A stretch of 64,000 nucleotides of DNA from JBCCSZ01 sp039821145 (GCA_039821145.1 JBCBOS010000032.1:20466-84465), one strand, 5' to 3'. Counted from the stretch's first letter, positions 1 through 9,644 are shown. Numbers and translations are program-made. The notes: generated by a model not told the origin, from the letters alone.

Positions 1-1
1 C

Positions 2-1087
2 CTGGACACCTATTATTTTTTGGACAAACTCCGCTTGTACACCGCCTTTTTGGGCTACAGCAAGATCGTCAATCAGAAATTGCTCCCCTACCAGGCCAAG
101 GACTTTCTGCTGATCGAACAGATCATCCAACTGGTGGAGTCAGGCCAGGTGCAACACCCACAGATTCGCATCTACAACGACTTGCGGAAGCTGTACGAGC
201 AAATGGAGGAAACAGAAATCGACTCCGATGGCAAATACCAGAAACTGCTGGCCCTCATTCAGCAAGAGGAGCACAACATGAGCGCAGATATTCTGGAGGA
301 CATCTATTCTCTACTCAACAACTACTGCATCCGACGGCTCAACATTGGAGAAAAGGCATTTCGAAAAAACAGCTTCCTCATCTCCAATAAAATCCTGGCA
401 ATTCGATATGCTTCAGAATCGAGTCGCGACCGACCATTGGCGGGGAGTTTTTTTCGGAACGCCATCGTTGCAGCTGTCATGCTGAAGGAAACGGACCTCT
501 TCTCAGAGGTGGAGAAAACGCCTTTGAAGCAGCTCTTTGGCATCTCCAAACGCATCAGTGCATACGAGTGGGCAAAACAATTCATCGATTACTTTTCGCC
601 CAAACTCAAGCAGGCAGATCACTTGCTGTATGTCCCCTACTCTAAGGCCTTGGTCGAGTTGGAGTTTGGCAAGGTAAAAAAGGCATACCACATCCTGCAT
701 GCACTGTCCCAGAAGCGTGGAATGTTCATCAATATGAACTACAAGATTCTCACCCTGAAAGTGCTGTATGAACTCCTTTATATTAACGACCACACTTTCC
801 ATACAAAAAATGACATGACCATAGAGAAAACCCTGGACTCTTTGCGGGCCATGATCAGAGATGAGAGATCGCGAAAAAAAGAACAGTCCTATCACCTAAA
901 TTTCTACAGCACCTTCATCAAACTATTCAACCACTTGTACAGATTTCATCTCAAATACGACGGTCGCCTGTACAACCAACGGGACGACGCTTTTCACAGG
1001 GATCGAAGAAAACTACAAGACGACATTCAGCACATCTCCTATTCTTATAAAAACTGGTTTCACCACAAACTGCAACAGATCAACTGA
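2..1087 (+). CDS. Hypothetical protein, 5' end outside window
   Basis: The reading frame is open from the left edge. An internal TTG at 20 could serve as a start, but codons 2-19 read LDTYYF in frame with what follows, so the gene very probably begins upstream. At least 361 residues are visible. The protein is soluble, helix-rich and charged, with no signal peptide or membrane segment. The LDTYYFLDKLRLY stretch resembles large uncharacterised Bacteroidota proteins of TPR-like helical character that I know only as hypothetical. No enzymatic motif is visible. It stops in front of a weak inverted repeat and faces a small minus-strand gene. Confidence 0.75.
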   Translation: MDTYYFLDKLRLYTAFLGYSKIVNQKLLPYQAKDFLLIEQIIQLVESGQVQHPQIRIYNDLRKLYEQMEETEIDSDGKYQKLLALIQQEEHNMSADILEDIYSLLNNYCIRRLNIGEKAFRKNSFLISNKILAIRYASESSRDRPLAGSFFRNAIVAAVMLKETDLFSEVEKTPLKQLFGISKRISAYEWAKQFIDYFSPKLKQADHLLYVPYSKALVELEFGKVKKAYHILHALSQKRGMFINMNYKILTLKVLYELLYINDHTFHTKNDMTIEKTLDSLRAMIRDERSRKKEQSYHLNFYSTFIKLFNHLYRFHLKYDGRLYNQRDDAFHRDRRKLQDDIQHISYSYKNWFHHKLQQIN

Positions 1088-1092
1088 GCAAA

Positions 1093-1107
1093 AAAGGGAA
1101 GCCCTTT
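1093..1107 (+). terminator. Weak hairpin after the first gene
   Basis: AAAGGG and CCCTTT are separated by three bases, starting 5 bases after the stop codon of the first gene. There is no long T run, so termination is only a possibility. Confidence 0.25.
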
Positions 1108-1157
1108 CCTCCGCAGAGAAAAGAGCTTCCAGGAAATCGCACTAAGTGAGGATCTGG

Positions 1158-1517
1158 CTAGAGCAGAAATACCTTTGCAAAAGTCGTTGCGCCACAGTGG
1201 CCGACGACTGTTACCCTGACAGTAGCGCCAATGTTGCTGGGAGTTGGCAAGAGCAAGGTTTCACCAGCCTGCAATTCGACTGGCTGGCCTGTGCGATACA
1301 GGATTTCGTCCTGGATCACAATGCCGAGCTTTTCATATTCCAAAGTAACCTCCTGAATGTACACGTTGGTACTGCCCAGATTTTCCAAGGATACAGCGCA
1401 TCCTTCTACACATTCGACAAGCACCCGCAAATCATTGGGGCAAGTGGATGGCGTTGGCTGTGTGACTCCCATGCAGAGAGTGCCGATTATCAATGCCAAC
1501 ATCTTCAATACTTTCAT
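1158..1517 (-). CDS. Small secreted hypothetical protein
   Basis: The product has 119 residues. An N-terminal hydrophobic stretch (residues about 4-18, MLALIIGTLCMG) looks like a signal peptide. The mature part has cysteine pairs (CPNDLRVLVEC, CVEGC) and a beta-rich pattern with a PVELQAGETLLLP loop near residues 78-90. This suggests a small disulfide-bonded beta domain of an exported protein. I recognise no family. An antisense frame of similar length exists on the plus strand, but it lacks a signal peptide and any domain sense. The gene stands alone. Confidence 0.6.
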   Translation of the reverse strand: MKVLKMLALIIGTLCMGVTQPTPSTCPNDLRVLVECVEGCAVSLENLGSTNVYIQEVTLEYEKLGIVIQDEILYRTGQPVELQAGETLLLPTPSNIGATVRVTVVGHCGATTFAKVFLL

Positions 1518-2266
1518 GTTTGACCATTTAAAAAGTTGAAAGAAATTGGCGAGCGCTCACCGGGTTTTGATCGTTATAACAGCCACAAGATGCAGGCATT
1601 TGCCTCCTCTTTTGGACTTGGGATCATTTAAAACCCTGGAACCATTCTCACATCATAACTCACTCATAATCAGAAAATTAAAAATCAATCGCCTACCCAT
1701 TTAAAATGATTTTAAATCCACAATTGTCAGTAGAAAAACCATAGACAAAAACAGTAGACAATTCTCCATACAACGCGTTGGGAAATCCATCCGACTCGTT
1801 GACGCAGAGTCTGTTCTCATAGCTTGCACGACTGCAAATAGGCCCCGTATATTGAGGAAAATCAAGCGCAAAACAATTCCACAATGCGTTCAAACTGATA
1901 CCGGCCACATAGGAATGTAGACGCCCGACGATGCATAGTACTTACACACCTTAGAAAAGACACGAGCAGGCAAGCAAGATTGTACTGCCCAAATATTGAG
2001 AAGAGCATTGAGCCTGGACGAGGCAAAAAACACAGTGATATCCACAGCCTGTTGTACAGGCTTCTTTTGACAGCGACTTGTAAAAGAACAAGCCATTTGA
2101 TCGCTGCAGCCGTAGATGCTGCACCTCCACTCACTTGTCAAAACAGGGTCCCAAACAGCTATGGACCAGTACCTTTTCGGCTGAATTTCCCCAAAGCCAG
2201 GTACGGCAAGAGACCGGAGGACGACTCCAGACGATTGAATAGCAGGGCTCAGCAGAGCCGACCTCT

Positions 2267-2289
2267 TAACAGAAAATGCCTTTCTGTTA
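2267..2289. repeat. Perfect 9-bp inverted repeat
   Basis: TAACAGAAA and TTTCTGTTA are separated by ATGCC. The hairpin sits 14 bases upstream of the terminator-like hairpin at 2303, so the two form a tandem hairpin array in a region without a convincing gene. Confidence 0.5.
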
Positions 2290-2302
2290 GAAATGTGTCC
2301 AC

Positions 2303-2335
2303 AGCAAAGACAGACTGGTGCTGTCTTTGCTTTTT
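2303..2335 (+). terminator. Rho-independent terminator
   Basis: AGCAAAGACAG (2303-2313) pairs perfectly with CTGTCTTTGCT (2321-2331) across a 7-base loop and is followed by T residues (TTTTT at 2331-2335). It is a textbook plus-strand terminator, yet no convincing plus-strand gene lies directly before it. It may end an unrecognised small RNA or a lost gene. Confidence 0.65.
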
Positions 2336-2455
2336 CCTCTTTCTTGAATAATTGATTATCTTGATCTTTGTAGACACCAGCGACCGCTTCGACACCCTTC
2401 GCCGAGCTGCCACGCCAAAGCATGGTCCCGGCATGTATCACCAACCACCTACGAG

Positions 2456-5398
2456 ATGAACGCCTGCCACTGCCGCCAACTCCTGATCCTGCTGCTCTCG
2501 ATCCTTGGGACAACCTGTTGCTGGTGCCAGGAACAAGACCCGTTTTTCATCAACTTTGGCGTCAACGATGGCCTGCCCAGCTCCGAAGTCTACGACGTAC
2601 ACATCAGCAACAACGGATTGCTCTGGCTGACGAGTGACCGGGGCATCTGCACCTACAATGGCTATGAATTTCAAACCTACAGCACCCACGATGGGCTGAC
2701 CAACAACACCAACTTCCAAATCGAGGAAGACCACAAAGGCCGACTCTGGTTCAATGGCATTGACGGAAGTCTGAGCTATTTCGACTCCTCGGGATTTCAC
2801 GCCTACCCCTTCAACGAGGAACTGCAAAGACAATTTGACGGGACATGGATCAGAGAGTTTGCCTTTACCAAAGAAGGGAACCTCTACGGATGGGGCAGAG
2901 ATCGACGCCCAGCTTGCTTCCTCAAAATCGACTCCCTCAGCGCTCCCCCCCAAGAAGTCTGTCTCCAACCGACAAAAGACTCCCTGGAAAGTCCCACCCA
3001 TTTGCACTCTCTCCCCTTGCCCGCCTGTCGACTGAATACTGCCAACAAAAAAAAACCTTTTCACAACCTCATTGCCTACCCCTTGGGCAAGCGTTGGGTC
3101 ACCGGATACCAAAAAGAACTGCTCGTCTTTGACTCTCTCGGACGACATGTCCATACCCATTGGATTGGCCATACCATAGATGGACTGTTCGTCGACCGAC
3201 AACAACAACTGTGGCTCTGTACCTATGGCGGCCTGATTCATTTCCCCAATGGCCGCCTGGACCTGCCCCCCAAACAATACTTCAAAGATTTCACCATCCC
3301 CAACATGTCCCAAGACTCGGAAGGCAACTACTGGATTGCAACCATCGAACAGGGCATCCTCTTTGTCCCCTCCTTCGACATCCACCTGATCCGGCCTCAA
3401 CTGTCGCAGCCAGCCATCGAACACGTCCAGGCGGTCTATCCCCTTGAAAAACACATTCTCTTTGGCACCTCCAAAGGACGGGTGTTGGCCCTGGATTCGA
3501 GTTTTCAAGTCCACTGGATCCAGAAAGCACCACAGCAAAATGGTCAGATCACACAAATCGGGCAAATCGGCCAGACAGTTTTCATGAGGGACTTGGCCGT
3601 GACAGAGAAAGAAAGAGGAAAGTTTGAGACCTACACCTTTGAGCAAAAGTATTTTTTGCAACAAGAATTGATCGGAGACGACATGATCAAAGCAAGGCAT
3701 CGGGGCTTCTTTTACTACGATGCAACAGGAAGGGAGTACGAGTCCAAATATTTTGAACCTACCTTTCAGGAGCGCATCACTTCCATTGCCGAGCAGGACT
3801 CACAGGTGGTCTGGATCGGTGCGTTGGACAATCTGTATCGCTTTGAAAAACCCAACCAACTCCAGATTGAATACGCCACAGAACAGAAGTCTTTTGGCAG
3901 GGTCAACGATCTGGCCATCGATCCAGAAGGGGGACTTTGGATCGCGACCATCGGCAACGGTTTATACGTCAAAAAAGGGCAGGTATATGCTCACCTGGGC
4001 AAGAGGAATGGACTGAGCAGCGACATGGTCAACAAGGTTTTCATCGACAAAAATTCCTCCCTCTGGGTGGCCACCAACAAAGGACTGGACCAAATCTCCT
4101 ATCGGTTTCGCAAGGATTCTCTGGACATCATCCGCATCCACAACTACTCCACCCAAGACGGCCTGCCATCCAATTTCATCGAAGACATCAATTTTTGGAA
4201 TGGACAGCTGTGGTTGGCCACCAGCCAGGGAATCGCCTATTGCAAGCCCCATGCCTTGAAGCGCTTGACCCAACCTCCACATACCAAGTTCGACGCCATC
4301 GTGGTCAACAACAAGACCGTGGCCCCTTCCCTGCTGCAAGAGCTGAGTCATACCCAAAATAATGTTTCCATCCACTACACGGCCATTTCGCACCGCAAGA
4401 AAAAGGATGCTTCCAAACACTTTTATCGCTATCGATTTTTGAAAGACCGACAAGCAGTAGATTGGACCTACACCAACGACCGAAGTGTCCACTTCAATGA
4501 CCTGCAAGCCGGACAGTACACCTTCGAGGTGATGGCTTGCAACAGCGAAGGCCAATGGCACATTCCCTCGGCTCAACTCTCTTTTGAAATTCATCCCCAC
4601 TTCAGCAATACCATTTGGTTTCAACTTTTGCTGCTGCTGCTGGCCGTTGCCATCGGCGTCTTGCTGCTGCACAATTACACCCAGCGCATCCAACGCAAGG
4701 AGAAACAGAAAAACCTCTTGCAGTCGGCTCGCCTGAGAGCAAAGGAAGCAGAGCTGGCAGCCTTGCGCAACCAGATGAACCCCCACTTCATCTACAATTC
4801 TCTCAACGCCATCCAGAACTACATTTTCAAAAAAGATGTGGCCAAAGCCAATTTCTTTTTGGGCAAATTCTCGCGCCTCATCCGCAGCAGTTTGGAATAT
4901 TCCCGATTGGATTACATATTAGTGGAACAAGAAATCAAATTTTTGAAAACCTACTTGGAAATAGAAAGCATGCGATTCCATCAAAAATTCAGCTACCACT
5001 TCGACCTGGATGAGGCACTGCTGGAAGACCGCTTTCTCATGCCGTCCCTCCTCATCCAACCCATTCTGGAAAATGCCGTTCAGCACGCCTTCAAAGACAT
5101 CGATTATCCAGGGGAATTGGAGATCAGCTTCCAAAAAGCTGCCAATGAAAACAGTGTCCAAATCTGTGTACAAGACAATGGAGTGGGCCTGGCCAATGCC
5201 ACAGCCGCCGCTGATGCCACCCGCACAGAAGGACGCTCTCTTGGCCTAGACATCACCCGCAATCGCATCGAACTGCTCCGAGTCGACAACCAAGACCAAT
5301 TATCATTCAAAATCATCGACCGACAGGCCCAATCTCCCGGAACCAAGGGCCTGCGGATAGAGCTCATTGTACCTTTAAAGCTATACGAATATGCTTAG
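2456..5398 (+). CDS. Beta-propeller sensor histidine kinase (LytS-type)
   Basis: The product has 980 residues. An N-terminal signal peptide is followed by a large periplasmic sensor of two-component-regulator propeller repeats (residues about 27-610, with recurring GLLWLTS, GRLWF and GGLWIAT blades). A Y_Y_Y domain (about 612-712) and one transmembrane helix (about 718-740, WFQLLLLLLAVAIGVLLL) come next, then a His_kinase domain with the phospho-acceptor in QMNPHFIYNSLNA (His777), and a HATPase domain with NAVQHAF and DNGVG motifs. This is the hybrid-like propeller class common in Bacteroidota, but without a fused receiver. The response regulator is the next gene and overlaps by 8 bases, so the two form a cognate pair. 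The ligand is unknown. A one-mismatch -7 box lies at 2363-2370. Confidence 0.92.
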   Translation: MNACHCRQLLILLLSILGTTCCWCQEQDPFFINFGVNDGLPSSEVYDVHISNNGLLWLTSDRGICTYNGYEFQTYSTHDGLTNNTNFQIEEDHKGRLWFNGIDGSLSYFDSSGFHAYPFNEELQRQFDGTWIREFAFTKEGNLYGWGRDRRPACFLKIDSLSAPPQEVCLQPTKDSLESPTHLHSLPLPACRLNTANKKKPFHNLIAYPLGKRWVTGYQKELLVFDSLGRHVHTHWIGHTIDGLFVDRQQQLWLCTYGGLIHFPNGRLDLPPKQYFKDFTIPNMSQDSEGNYWIATIEQGILFVPSFDIHLIRPQLSQPAIEHVQAVYPLEKHILFGTSKGRVLALDSSFQVHWIQKAPQQNGQITQIGQIGQTVFMRDLAVTEKERGKFETYTFEQKYFLQQELIGDDMIKARHRGFFYYDATGREYESKYFEPTFQERITSIAEQDSQVVWIGALDNLYRFEKPNQLQIEYATEQKSFGRVNDLAIDPEGGLWIATIGNGLYVKKGQVYAHLGKRNGLSSDMVNKVFIDKNSSLWVATNKGLDQISYRFRKDSLDIIRIHNYSTQDGLPSNFIEDINFWNGQLWLATSQGIAYCKPHALKRLTQPPHTKFDAIVVNNKTVAPSLLQELSHTQNNVSIHYTAISHRKKKDASKHFYRYRFLKDRQAVDWTYTNDRSVHFNDLQAGQYTFEVMACNSEGQWHIPSAQLSFEIHPHFSNTIWFQLLLLLLAVAIGVLLLHNYTQRIQRKEKQKNLLQSARLRAKEAELAALRNQMNPHFIYNSLNAIQNYIFKKDVAKANFFLGKFSRLIRSSLEYSRLDYILVEQEIKFLKTYLEIESMRFHQKFSYHFDLDEALLEDRFLMPSLLIQPILENAVQHAFKDIDYPGELEISFQKAANENSVQICVQDNGVGLANATAAADATRTEGRSLGLDITRNRIELLRVDNQDQLSFKIIDRQAQSPGTKGLRIELIVPLKLYEYA

Positions 5399-6137
5399 AA
5401 CAGTGATCATTGAAGACGAAAAAGACAGCCTCGAAGTGCTAGAACAGATTCTGCAGGAATATTGCGAGGGAATCGAAATTGTGGGGCGAGCCATGAACAG
5501 CAAAGACGGAATCGCCGTCATCCAGCAATGCCAACCAGAGCTGGTTTTTCTCGACATCTACTTATCGGGAGGAGATGGTTTCGATGTGTTGGATGCCTTT
5601 GACGACATCTCCTTCAAGGTGGTCTTCGTCACAGGCTACGAACAGTATGCCATCAAGGCCATCAAATACTCCGCCATGGACTATCTGCTCAAACCCGTCA
5701 TCATAGAGGAGTTGCAAGCCACCGTTGCCAAGGCCCGCCGCATGCTCCGGCCCAGCAGCCAAAACCTCGGCCTTCTCAAAGAAAATCTCTCCAAGCCAAA
5801 TTCTCCCTTCGAACACATCGTGCTGCCCGATTACAAAGAATACACGGTGATCCGGCTCAACGATATTTCCTACATCGAGGCACAGCGCAGCTATGCATTG
5901 TTTCACCTGACAGACAAGAATTCCAAAGTGAGTTCTCGCCCCTTGAGCTTCTACGAATCGCTGCTGCCCACGAGTCATTTCTTCCGCATACACAAGTCCT
6001 ACCTGATCAATGGACAACAGGTGGAAAAGATGGAGAGTGGCCGGGGTGGCCATGTGTTGTTGAAAGATGGAAGCTTGCTGCCCGTTGCCATCCGGCGCAA
6101 AACAGCCTTCCTTCGCTTTCTGTCTCCCTACATTTGA
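5391..6137 (+). CDS. LytTR-family response regulator
   Basis: The product has 248 residues. The N-terminal receiver domain has the acidic pocket IIEDE (residues 6-10), the phosphorylated Asp55 in VFLDIYL, the conserved Thr in FVTGYE and the Lys in LLKP. The C-terminal half is a LytTR DNA-binding domain (about 140-248, with HIVLPDYKEYTVI, IEAQRSY and FFRIHKSYLIN). Its start codon lies inside the 3' end of the kinase gene (ATG at 5391, kinase stop at 5398), which implies translational coupling. It should be phosphorylated by the kinase before it and act as a transcription factor. Targets cannot be told from the sequence. Confidence 0.93.
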   Translation: MLRTVIIEDEKDSLEVLEQILQEYCEGIEIVGRAMNSKDGIAVIQQCQPELVFLDIYLSGGDGFDVLDAFDDISFKVVFVTGYEQYAIKAIKYSAMDYLLKPVIIEELQATVAKARRMLRPSSQNLGLLKENLSKPNSPFEHIVLPDYKEYTVIRLNDISYIEAQRSYALFHLTDKNSKVSSRPLSFYESLLPTSHFFRIHKSYLINGQQVEKMESGRGGHVLLKDGSLLPVAIRRKTAFLRFLSPYI

Positions 6138-6151
6138 TGGGGTCCAATCTC

Positions 6152-6703
6152 CTAGTTGGGAGAAGAAGCCAAATCCACGGGGACTTTGAGCTCGATGTCG
6201 ACCATGTCGCCCACCAATCGGCCCATTAAAGCAGGTCCGTCGATCTTGTAGTCGTAGCGGTCGATGGTAAACTTTCCGGAGAACACCCGTTTGCCATCCA
6301 TTTCCTCCACTGTAAAGGGAAAGCTGATCTCCTTGGAGACGTCCCGGATGGTCAATGTTCCACTCACCAGGTATTCTTCGTCCACCAATTCTATGTCTGA
6401 GGAGACGAAACGAATGTTGGGAAAAGCACTGGTTTTGAACCAACTTTTGCCAATGGCGTGCTTGTCTTTTTTCTTGTTGCCAGTGTTGATGGTCCCCACA
6501 TCGACGCGCATGTCGAAGCGAGAACTTTCCAGATTGTTTGGGTCAAAGACGATGTCACCGCTGAGGCCGCGAAATGATCCCACGGCCTTGCTGGTAGAGA
6601 ATTTTACGTGGTAATCTTCTGAGATTTTGGCTTCGAATAAGCCAGCCAGGCTGAAAGAAGAAAGAGCCAATACGAGACAGGCGTACAAAAGAACTTTTTT
6701 CAT
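6152..6703 (-). CDS. YceI family periplasmic protein
   Basis: The product has 183 residues with a signal peptide (MKKVLLYACLVLALSSFSLA). The mature part matches the YceI lipocalin-like fold: VKFSTSKAVGSFRGLSGDIVF near the N-terminus, FPNIRFVSSDIE in the middle, GTLTIRDVSKEISFPF, and a C-terminal strand containing DYKIDGPAL. Family members bind polyisoprenoid-type lipids in the periplasm and are often stress-linked, but the role here is not shown by context. It converges on the LytTR gene with a 14-base gap. A -7-like box with one mismatch lies upstream on the minus strand (6730-6737). Confidence 0.88.
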   Translation of the reverse strand: MKKVLLYACLVLALSSFSLAGLFEAKISEDYHVKFSTSKAVGSFRGLSGDIVFDPNNLESSRFDMRVDVGTINTGNKKKDKHAIGKSWFKTSAFPNIRFVSSDIELVDEEYLVSGTLTIRDVSKEISFPFTVEEMDGKRVFSGKFTIDRYDYKIDGPALMGRLVGDMVDIELKVPVDLASSPN

Positions 6704-6844
6704 GGCAGAGAGTTGTTTTGCTTATTAAACAAAGATGGCAAAGTCAGGTTCATCCAAGCGCCCGATTTGGCACCTGGCAGACATACTATACCACCCAAAA
6801 CGCCCTCACAGACCAATCTCGTACCACTGGCGAGTTCTTTTATT

Positions 6845-6852
6845 TATCTTTA
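6845..6852 (+). promoter_or_regulatory. -7 box TATCTTTA before aldehyde dehydrogenase
   Basis: TATCTTTA matches the Bacteroidota -7 consensus TAnnTTTG at all but the last base. It is 41 bases upstream of the ATG at 6893 and supports that start over an open frame extending back to 6713. Confidence 0.4.
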
Positions 6853-6892
6853 CCTTACAGCTTCCCCACAATGCAACACAAAACTTCTGAAC

Positions 6893-8323
6893 ATGACGCA
6901 ATTGTTGACCATTGCCCCGGAAACACCCCAGCGCGAGATCGAGAAGAAATTTGAAAAACTGCGGGCCCATCAGTTTGCCGTCGGCAATACCACCTATGCA
7001 CAGCGCAGAAAGAAGCTCCAAAAATTGCATCGGGCCATCCTCCGCTACCGACCACAGATGAAAGAGGCCGCCTACAAAGACTACGGCAAGCATCCAAGCG
7101 AAGTCGACCTCACCGAAGTCTACCCCATCACCTCCGAGATCAAGCATACCAAGCGCCATTTGCGGGGCTGGATGGAAAAGCAAAGCGTCGGTACTCCCTT
7201 GTCCTTACTGGGGTCCAGCTCCTACATCAAATACGAACCCAAAGGCGTCGTCCTCATCATTTCCCCCTGGAACTTCCCCTTCAACCTCACCTTCTGCCCC
7301 TTGGTCAGTGCCATCGCAGCTGGCAATGTGGTGATGCTCAAACCATCGGAACACACCCCGCACTCATCGGCATTGATGAAGACCATCATTGCAGAAACCT
7401 TTGAGGAAGAAGAAGTCACCCTGGTGGAAGGTGGGATAGAAACGTCGAAGAGCTTGCTCAATCTGCCCTTCAACCACATCTTCTTCACAGGTGCTCCGAG
7501 CATTGGAAAGATCGTCATGAAGGCGGCAGCCCAACACCTGTGCTCTGTGACCCTCGAACTGGGTGGCAAGTCACCAACCATCATTGACCAAAGCGCCAAT
7601 CTGGACATCGCAGCTCGCAGAATTGCTTGGGGAAAATTTTTCAACAACGGCCAGGTGTGCATTGCGCCAGACTATGTATTTGTCCACCAAAGCGTCAAAG
7701 AGTCATTCATTGCCAAGGTCCGACAGTACATCCAAAAGTTTTATACAGACAATGCCGCCGAAGAGCCTTCCTATGCCCGCATCGTCAACCAACGACATTT
7801 CCATCGGATCAAAAGCATGCTCGATGATGCCCTCCAAAAGGGAGCCAAAGCAGAGACGGGAAATCAAGTCAATGAAACAGAAAACTACATCGCCCCAACG
7901 GTCCTGACCAATGTCCCCATGGAGTCGAAGCTGATGCAAGAAGAAATCTTCGGTCCCTTGCTTCCGGTACACAGTTTTCAGAAATTGGAAGAGGTCACCT
8001 CTCTCATCAATGAAGGAGAAAAACCCTTGGCACTCTACATCTACAGTCGAAGCAAAAAAAACATCAACTACCTGCTCGACAACACCAGGGCTGGCGGTGG
8101 CTGCATCAATCACTCAGCCGTCCACTTTTTCAATGCCAACCTCCCCTTTGGCGGGTCCAACAACAGCGGCATCGGCAAGGCCCATGGCTGGTTTGGCTTC
8201 CACGCCTTTTCCAATCAAAGAGGCATTTTGAAGCAGCACATTCCCAACTTTCTGGAAGTCCTTTTTCCTCCCTACAATGATGTCAAGCAGAAGCTTATCG
8301 ACATCGCCATCAAATATTTCTAG
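6893..8323 (+). CDS. Aldehyde dehydrogenase (ALDH3-like)
   Basis: The product has 476 residues and oxidises aldehydes to acids with NAD(P). The motif LELGGKSP carries the general base Glu222, and GQVCIAP carries the catalytic Cys256. The SPWNFPFN stretch and a GAPSIGK nucleotide-binding turn are also present. The absence of a long N-terminal arm, a length near 470 and a C-terminal hydrophobic tail (about residues 455-476, PNFLEVLFPPYNDVKQKL) fit the class 3 group, which acts on fatty or aromatic aldehydes. The start at 6893 is preferred over 6713 because of the -7-like box between them and the usual family length. It ends 9 bases before the convergent OmpA gene. Confidence 0.92.
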   Translation: MTQLLTIAPETPQREIEKKFEKLRAHQFAVGNTTYAQRRKKLQKLHRAILRYRPQMKEAAYKDYGKHPSEVDLTEVYPITSEIKHTKRHLRGWMEKQSVGTPLSLLGSSSYIKYEPKGVVLIISPWNFPFNLTFCPLVSAIAAGNVVMLKPSEHTPHSSALMKTIIAETFEEEEVTLVEGGIETSKSLLNLPFNHIFFTGAPSIGKIVMKAAAQHLCSVTLELGGKSPTIIDQSANLDIAARRIAWGKFFNNGQVCIAPDYVFVHQSVKESFIAKVRQYIQKFYTDNAAEEPSYARIVNQRHFHRIKSMLDDALQKGAKAETGNQVNETENYIAPTVLTNVPMESKLMQEEIFGPLLPVHSFQKLEEVTSLINEGEKPLALYIYSRSKKNINYLLDNTRAGGGCINHSAVHFFNANLPFGGSNNSGIGKAHGWFGFHAFSNQRGILKQHIPNFLEVLFPPYNDVKQKLIDIAIKYF

Positions 8324-8332
8324 GAGGCACCT

Positions 8333-9493
8333 TTATTGTCCATCGGTTGCGACATTGTCCAGATCGTGGAGTTCCAAAACGACAAACTCTACCCGTCGAT
8401 TCATCTGCCGTCCCCTGACCGTTTCGTTGGAGGCAATGGGCTTGGCCTCTCCAAAGCCTTCAAATTCGATGCGCTGCTTCTCCACCTGGTGATCCAACAG
8501 ATAGGTGTAGACCGCCCTCGCCCGATTTTCCGACAAATATTGATTGTAGGGATCTGACCCCCGATCGTCTGTGTGCCCGTGAATGGCAATCTTCATTCCC
8601 GGCTGCTTTTTCATCAGGCTGACCAATTGATCCAACTCTGCAAAAGAAGCTGGCAACAAATCCCACTTGGCCGTGGCAAAGTAAATGTTGTCCAATTGAA
8701 TGACCTGTCCGACTTTGACCTCCATGTCTTCCAAGCTGGGCGCTTCTGGCGCTGGCTCGGGTGGCGGCACTGTCTTGCTCTGGTACAACCCAATGTCGTC
8801 GATCAAATAATAGGCTTGTCGAAAAGAAGGGTTTCCCACATCCGATGCAGTGACCATCTTTGTCATTTGGTTGTTGAAGAAATTTCCAATCACCAAAAAA
8901 CGCTCGCCACCCGAAGCCTTGAAGGTGACGGACAGGCGCACCCATTCCCGCTTTTTGGCGTTGATGAGCTTCTTTTCCGCCAAGACAGGCCTGACGTGCA
9001 AGATCGGACGCCATTCCTTGCGTCGAATAGGGTCGGGACGGAAGAAAGCACCGATGTTGTTGGTGGCTAACTGAGAATTGGACGACCTCTTCACCCACAG
9101 CTCCAGGTAGTATTCTTGCCCCTTGACAAGGGTTTTGTCCAATTTGGTCTGGATGTACTCCCGATAGGTGTGAGAGCGCTTGGAGCGCGGGTTGTGGGTC
9201 AAAATGCCAACAACCCCTTGTCCGGTCCGTGGACCATCTTCTCCAGCGGCTTCCACATAGTCGAAATAATGCAAATCCGGCGTGCTTTCCGTAGGACTTG
9301 CCCAGCGATCCACGCTGTTTCGAAAGGCCAGCGAACCGTCTATGTCTTTGGCAGGAATGGGCCGGCGCAATTTTTCAAAGCCCGGATTGGGCACCAGATT
9401 GTAGTCCATGTACTGGCTGCGATCCAGCTGCGCATGGGCCAAAAAGGCATAGAAATGGGCCAGCAATAAGAAGTTCCATTGCAACATTTTCAT
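8333..9493 (-). CDS. OmpA family outer-membrane protein
   Basis: The product has 386 residues from the chosen ATG, which gives a proper signal peptide (MLQWNFLLLAHFYAFLAHAQ). A longer frame reaching 9547 adds 18 residues that do not fit. The N-terminal half is a galactose-binding-like jelly roll (NLVPNPGFE at the start, YLIDDIGLY at its end). The C-terminal third is an OmpA peptidoglycan-binding domain with IYFATAKWDLLPAS, the canonical Asp in GHTDDRG, the conserved Arg in LSENRARAV, and GRQMNRRVEF. Such proteins tether the outer membrane to peptidoglycan. The N-terminal domain may bind a glycan, by inference only. Confidence 0.88.
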   Translation of the reverse strand: MKMLQWNFLLLAHFYAFLAHAQLDRSQYMDYNLVPNPGFEKLRRPIPAKDIDGSLAFRNSVDRWASPTESTPDLHYFDYVEAAGEDGPRTGQGVVGILTHNPRSKRSHTYREYIQTKLDKTLVKGQEYYLELWVKRSSNSQLATNNIGAFFRPDPIRRKEWRPILHVRPVLAEKKLINAKKREWVRLSVTFKASGGERFLVIGNFFNNQMTKMVTASDVGNPSFRQAYYLIDDIGLYQSKTVPPPEPAPEAPSLEDMEVKVGQVIQLDNIYFATAKWDLLPASFAELDQLVSLMKKQPGMKIAIHGHTDDRGSDPYNQYLSENRARAVYTYLLDHQVEKQRIEFEGFGEAKPIASNETVRGRQMNRRVEFVVLELHDLDNVATDGQ

Positions 9494-9644
9494 CTTAAAG
9501 CTCACGTTTTGATTAGGCGCACGGGGGATACAGGGTGAAAATGACAAAAACTGAACCAGTGTCGACCCCTACCCAACTACAAATTGTTATAAACGTAGTT
9601 TTCTGCTCCCCAGGGACAAGTTCCATCGACATATAAAAAATCAC

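Larger units (their letters stand above)
1518..2455. other. Gene-poor interval of about 0.9 kb
   Basis: Several overlapping frames exist on both strands (largest about 207 codons on the minus strand, 1890-2513), but none reads like a protein: they are rich in Ser, Arg and Cys and share no recognisable motif. The interval carries two adjacent hairpins at 2267-2289 and 2303-2335, the second with a T tract. It may contain the decayed remains of a gene or an unrecognised transcript that ends at the second hairpin. A one-mismatch -7 box (GATCTTTG, 2363-2370) may serve the kinase gene that follows. Confidence 0.5.

Noticed and set aside
1693..1908. 71-codon minus-strand frame, possible continuation of a decayed secreted protein
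   Set aside because: The Cys-rich text (CVNESDGFP) looked protein-like, but joining it to upstream frames needs a frameshift and nothing recognisable results.
1890..2513. 207-codon minus-strand frame in the gene-poor interval
   Set aside because: Composition is rich in Ser, Arg and Cys, with no domain, signal peptide or ribosome site; it also overlaps the start of the kinase gene and the terminator hairpin.
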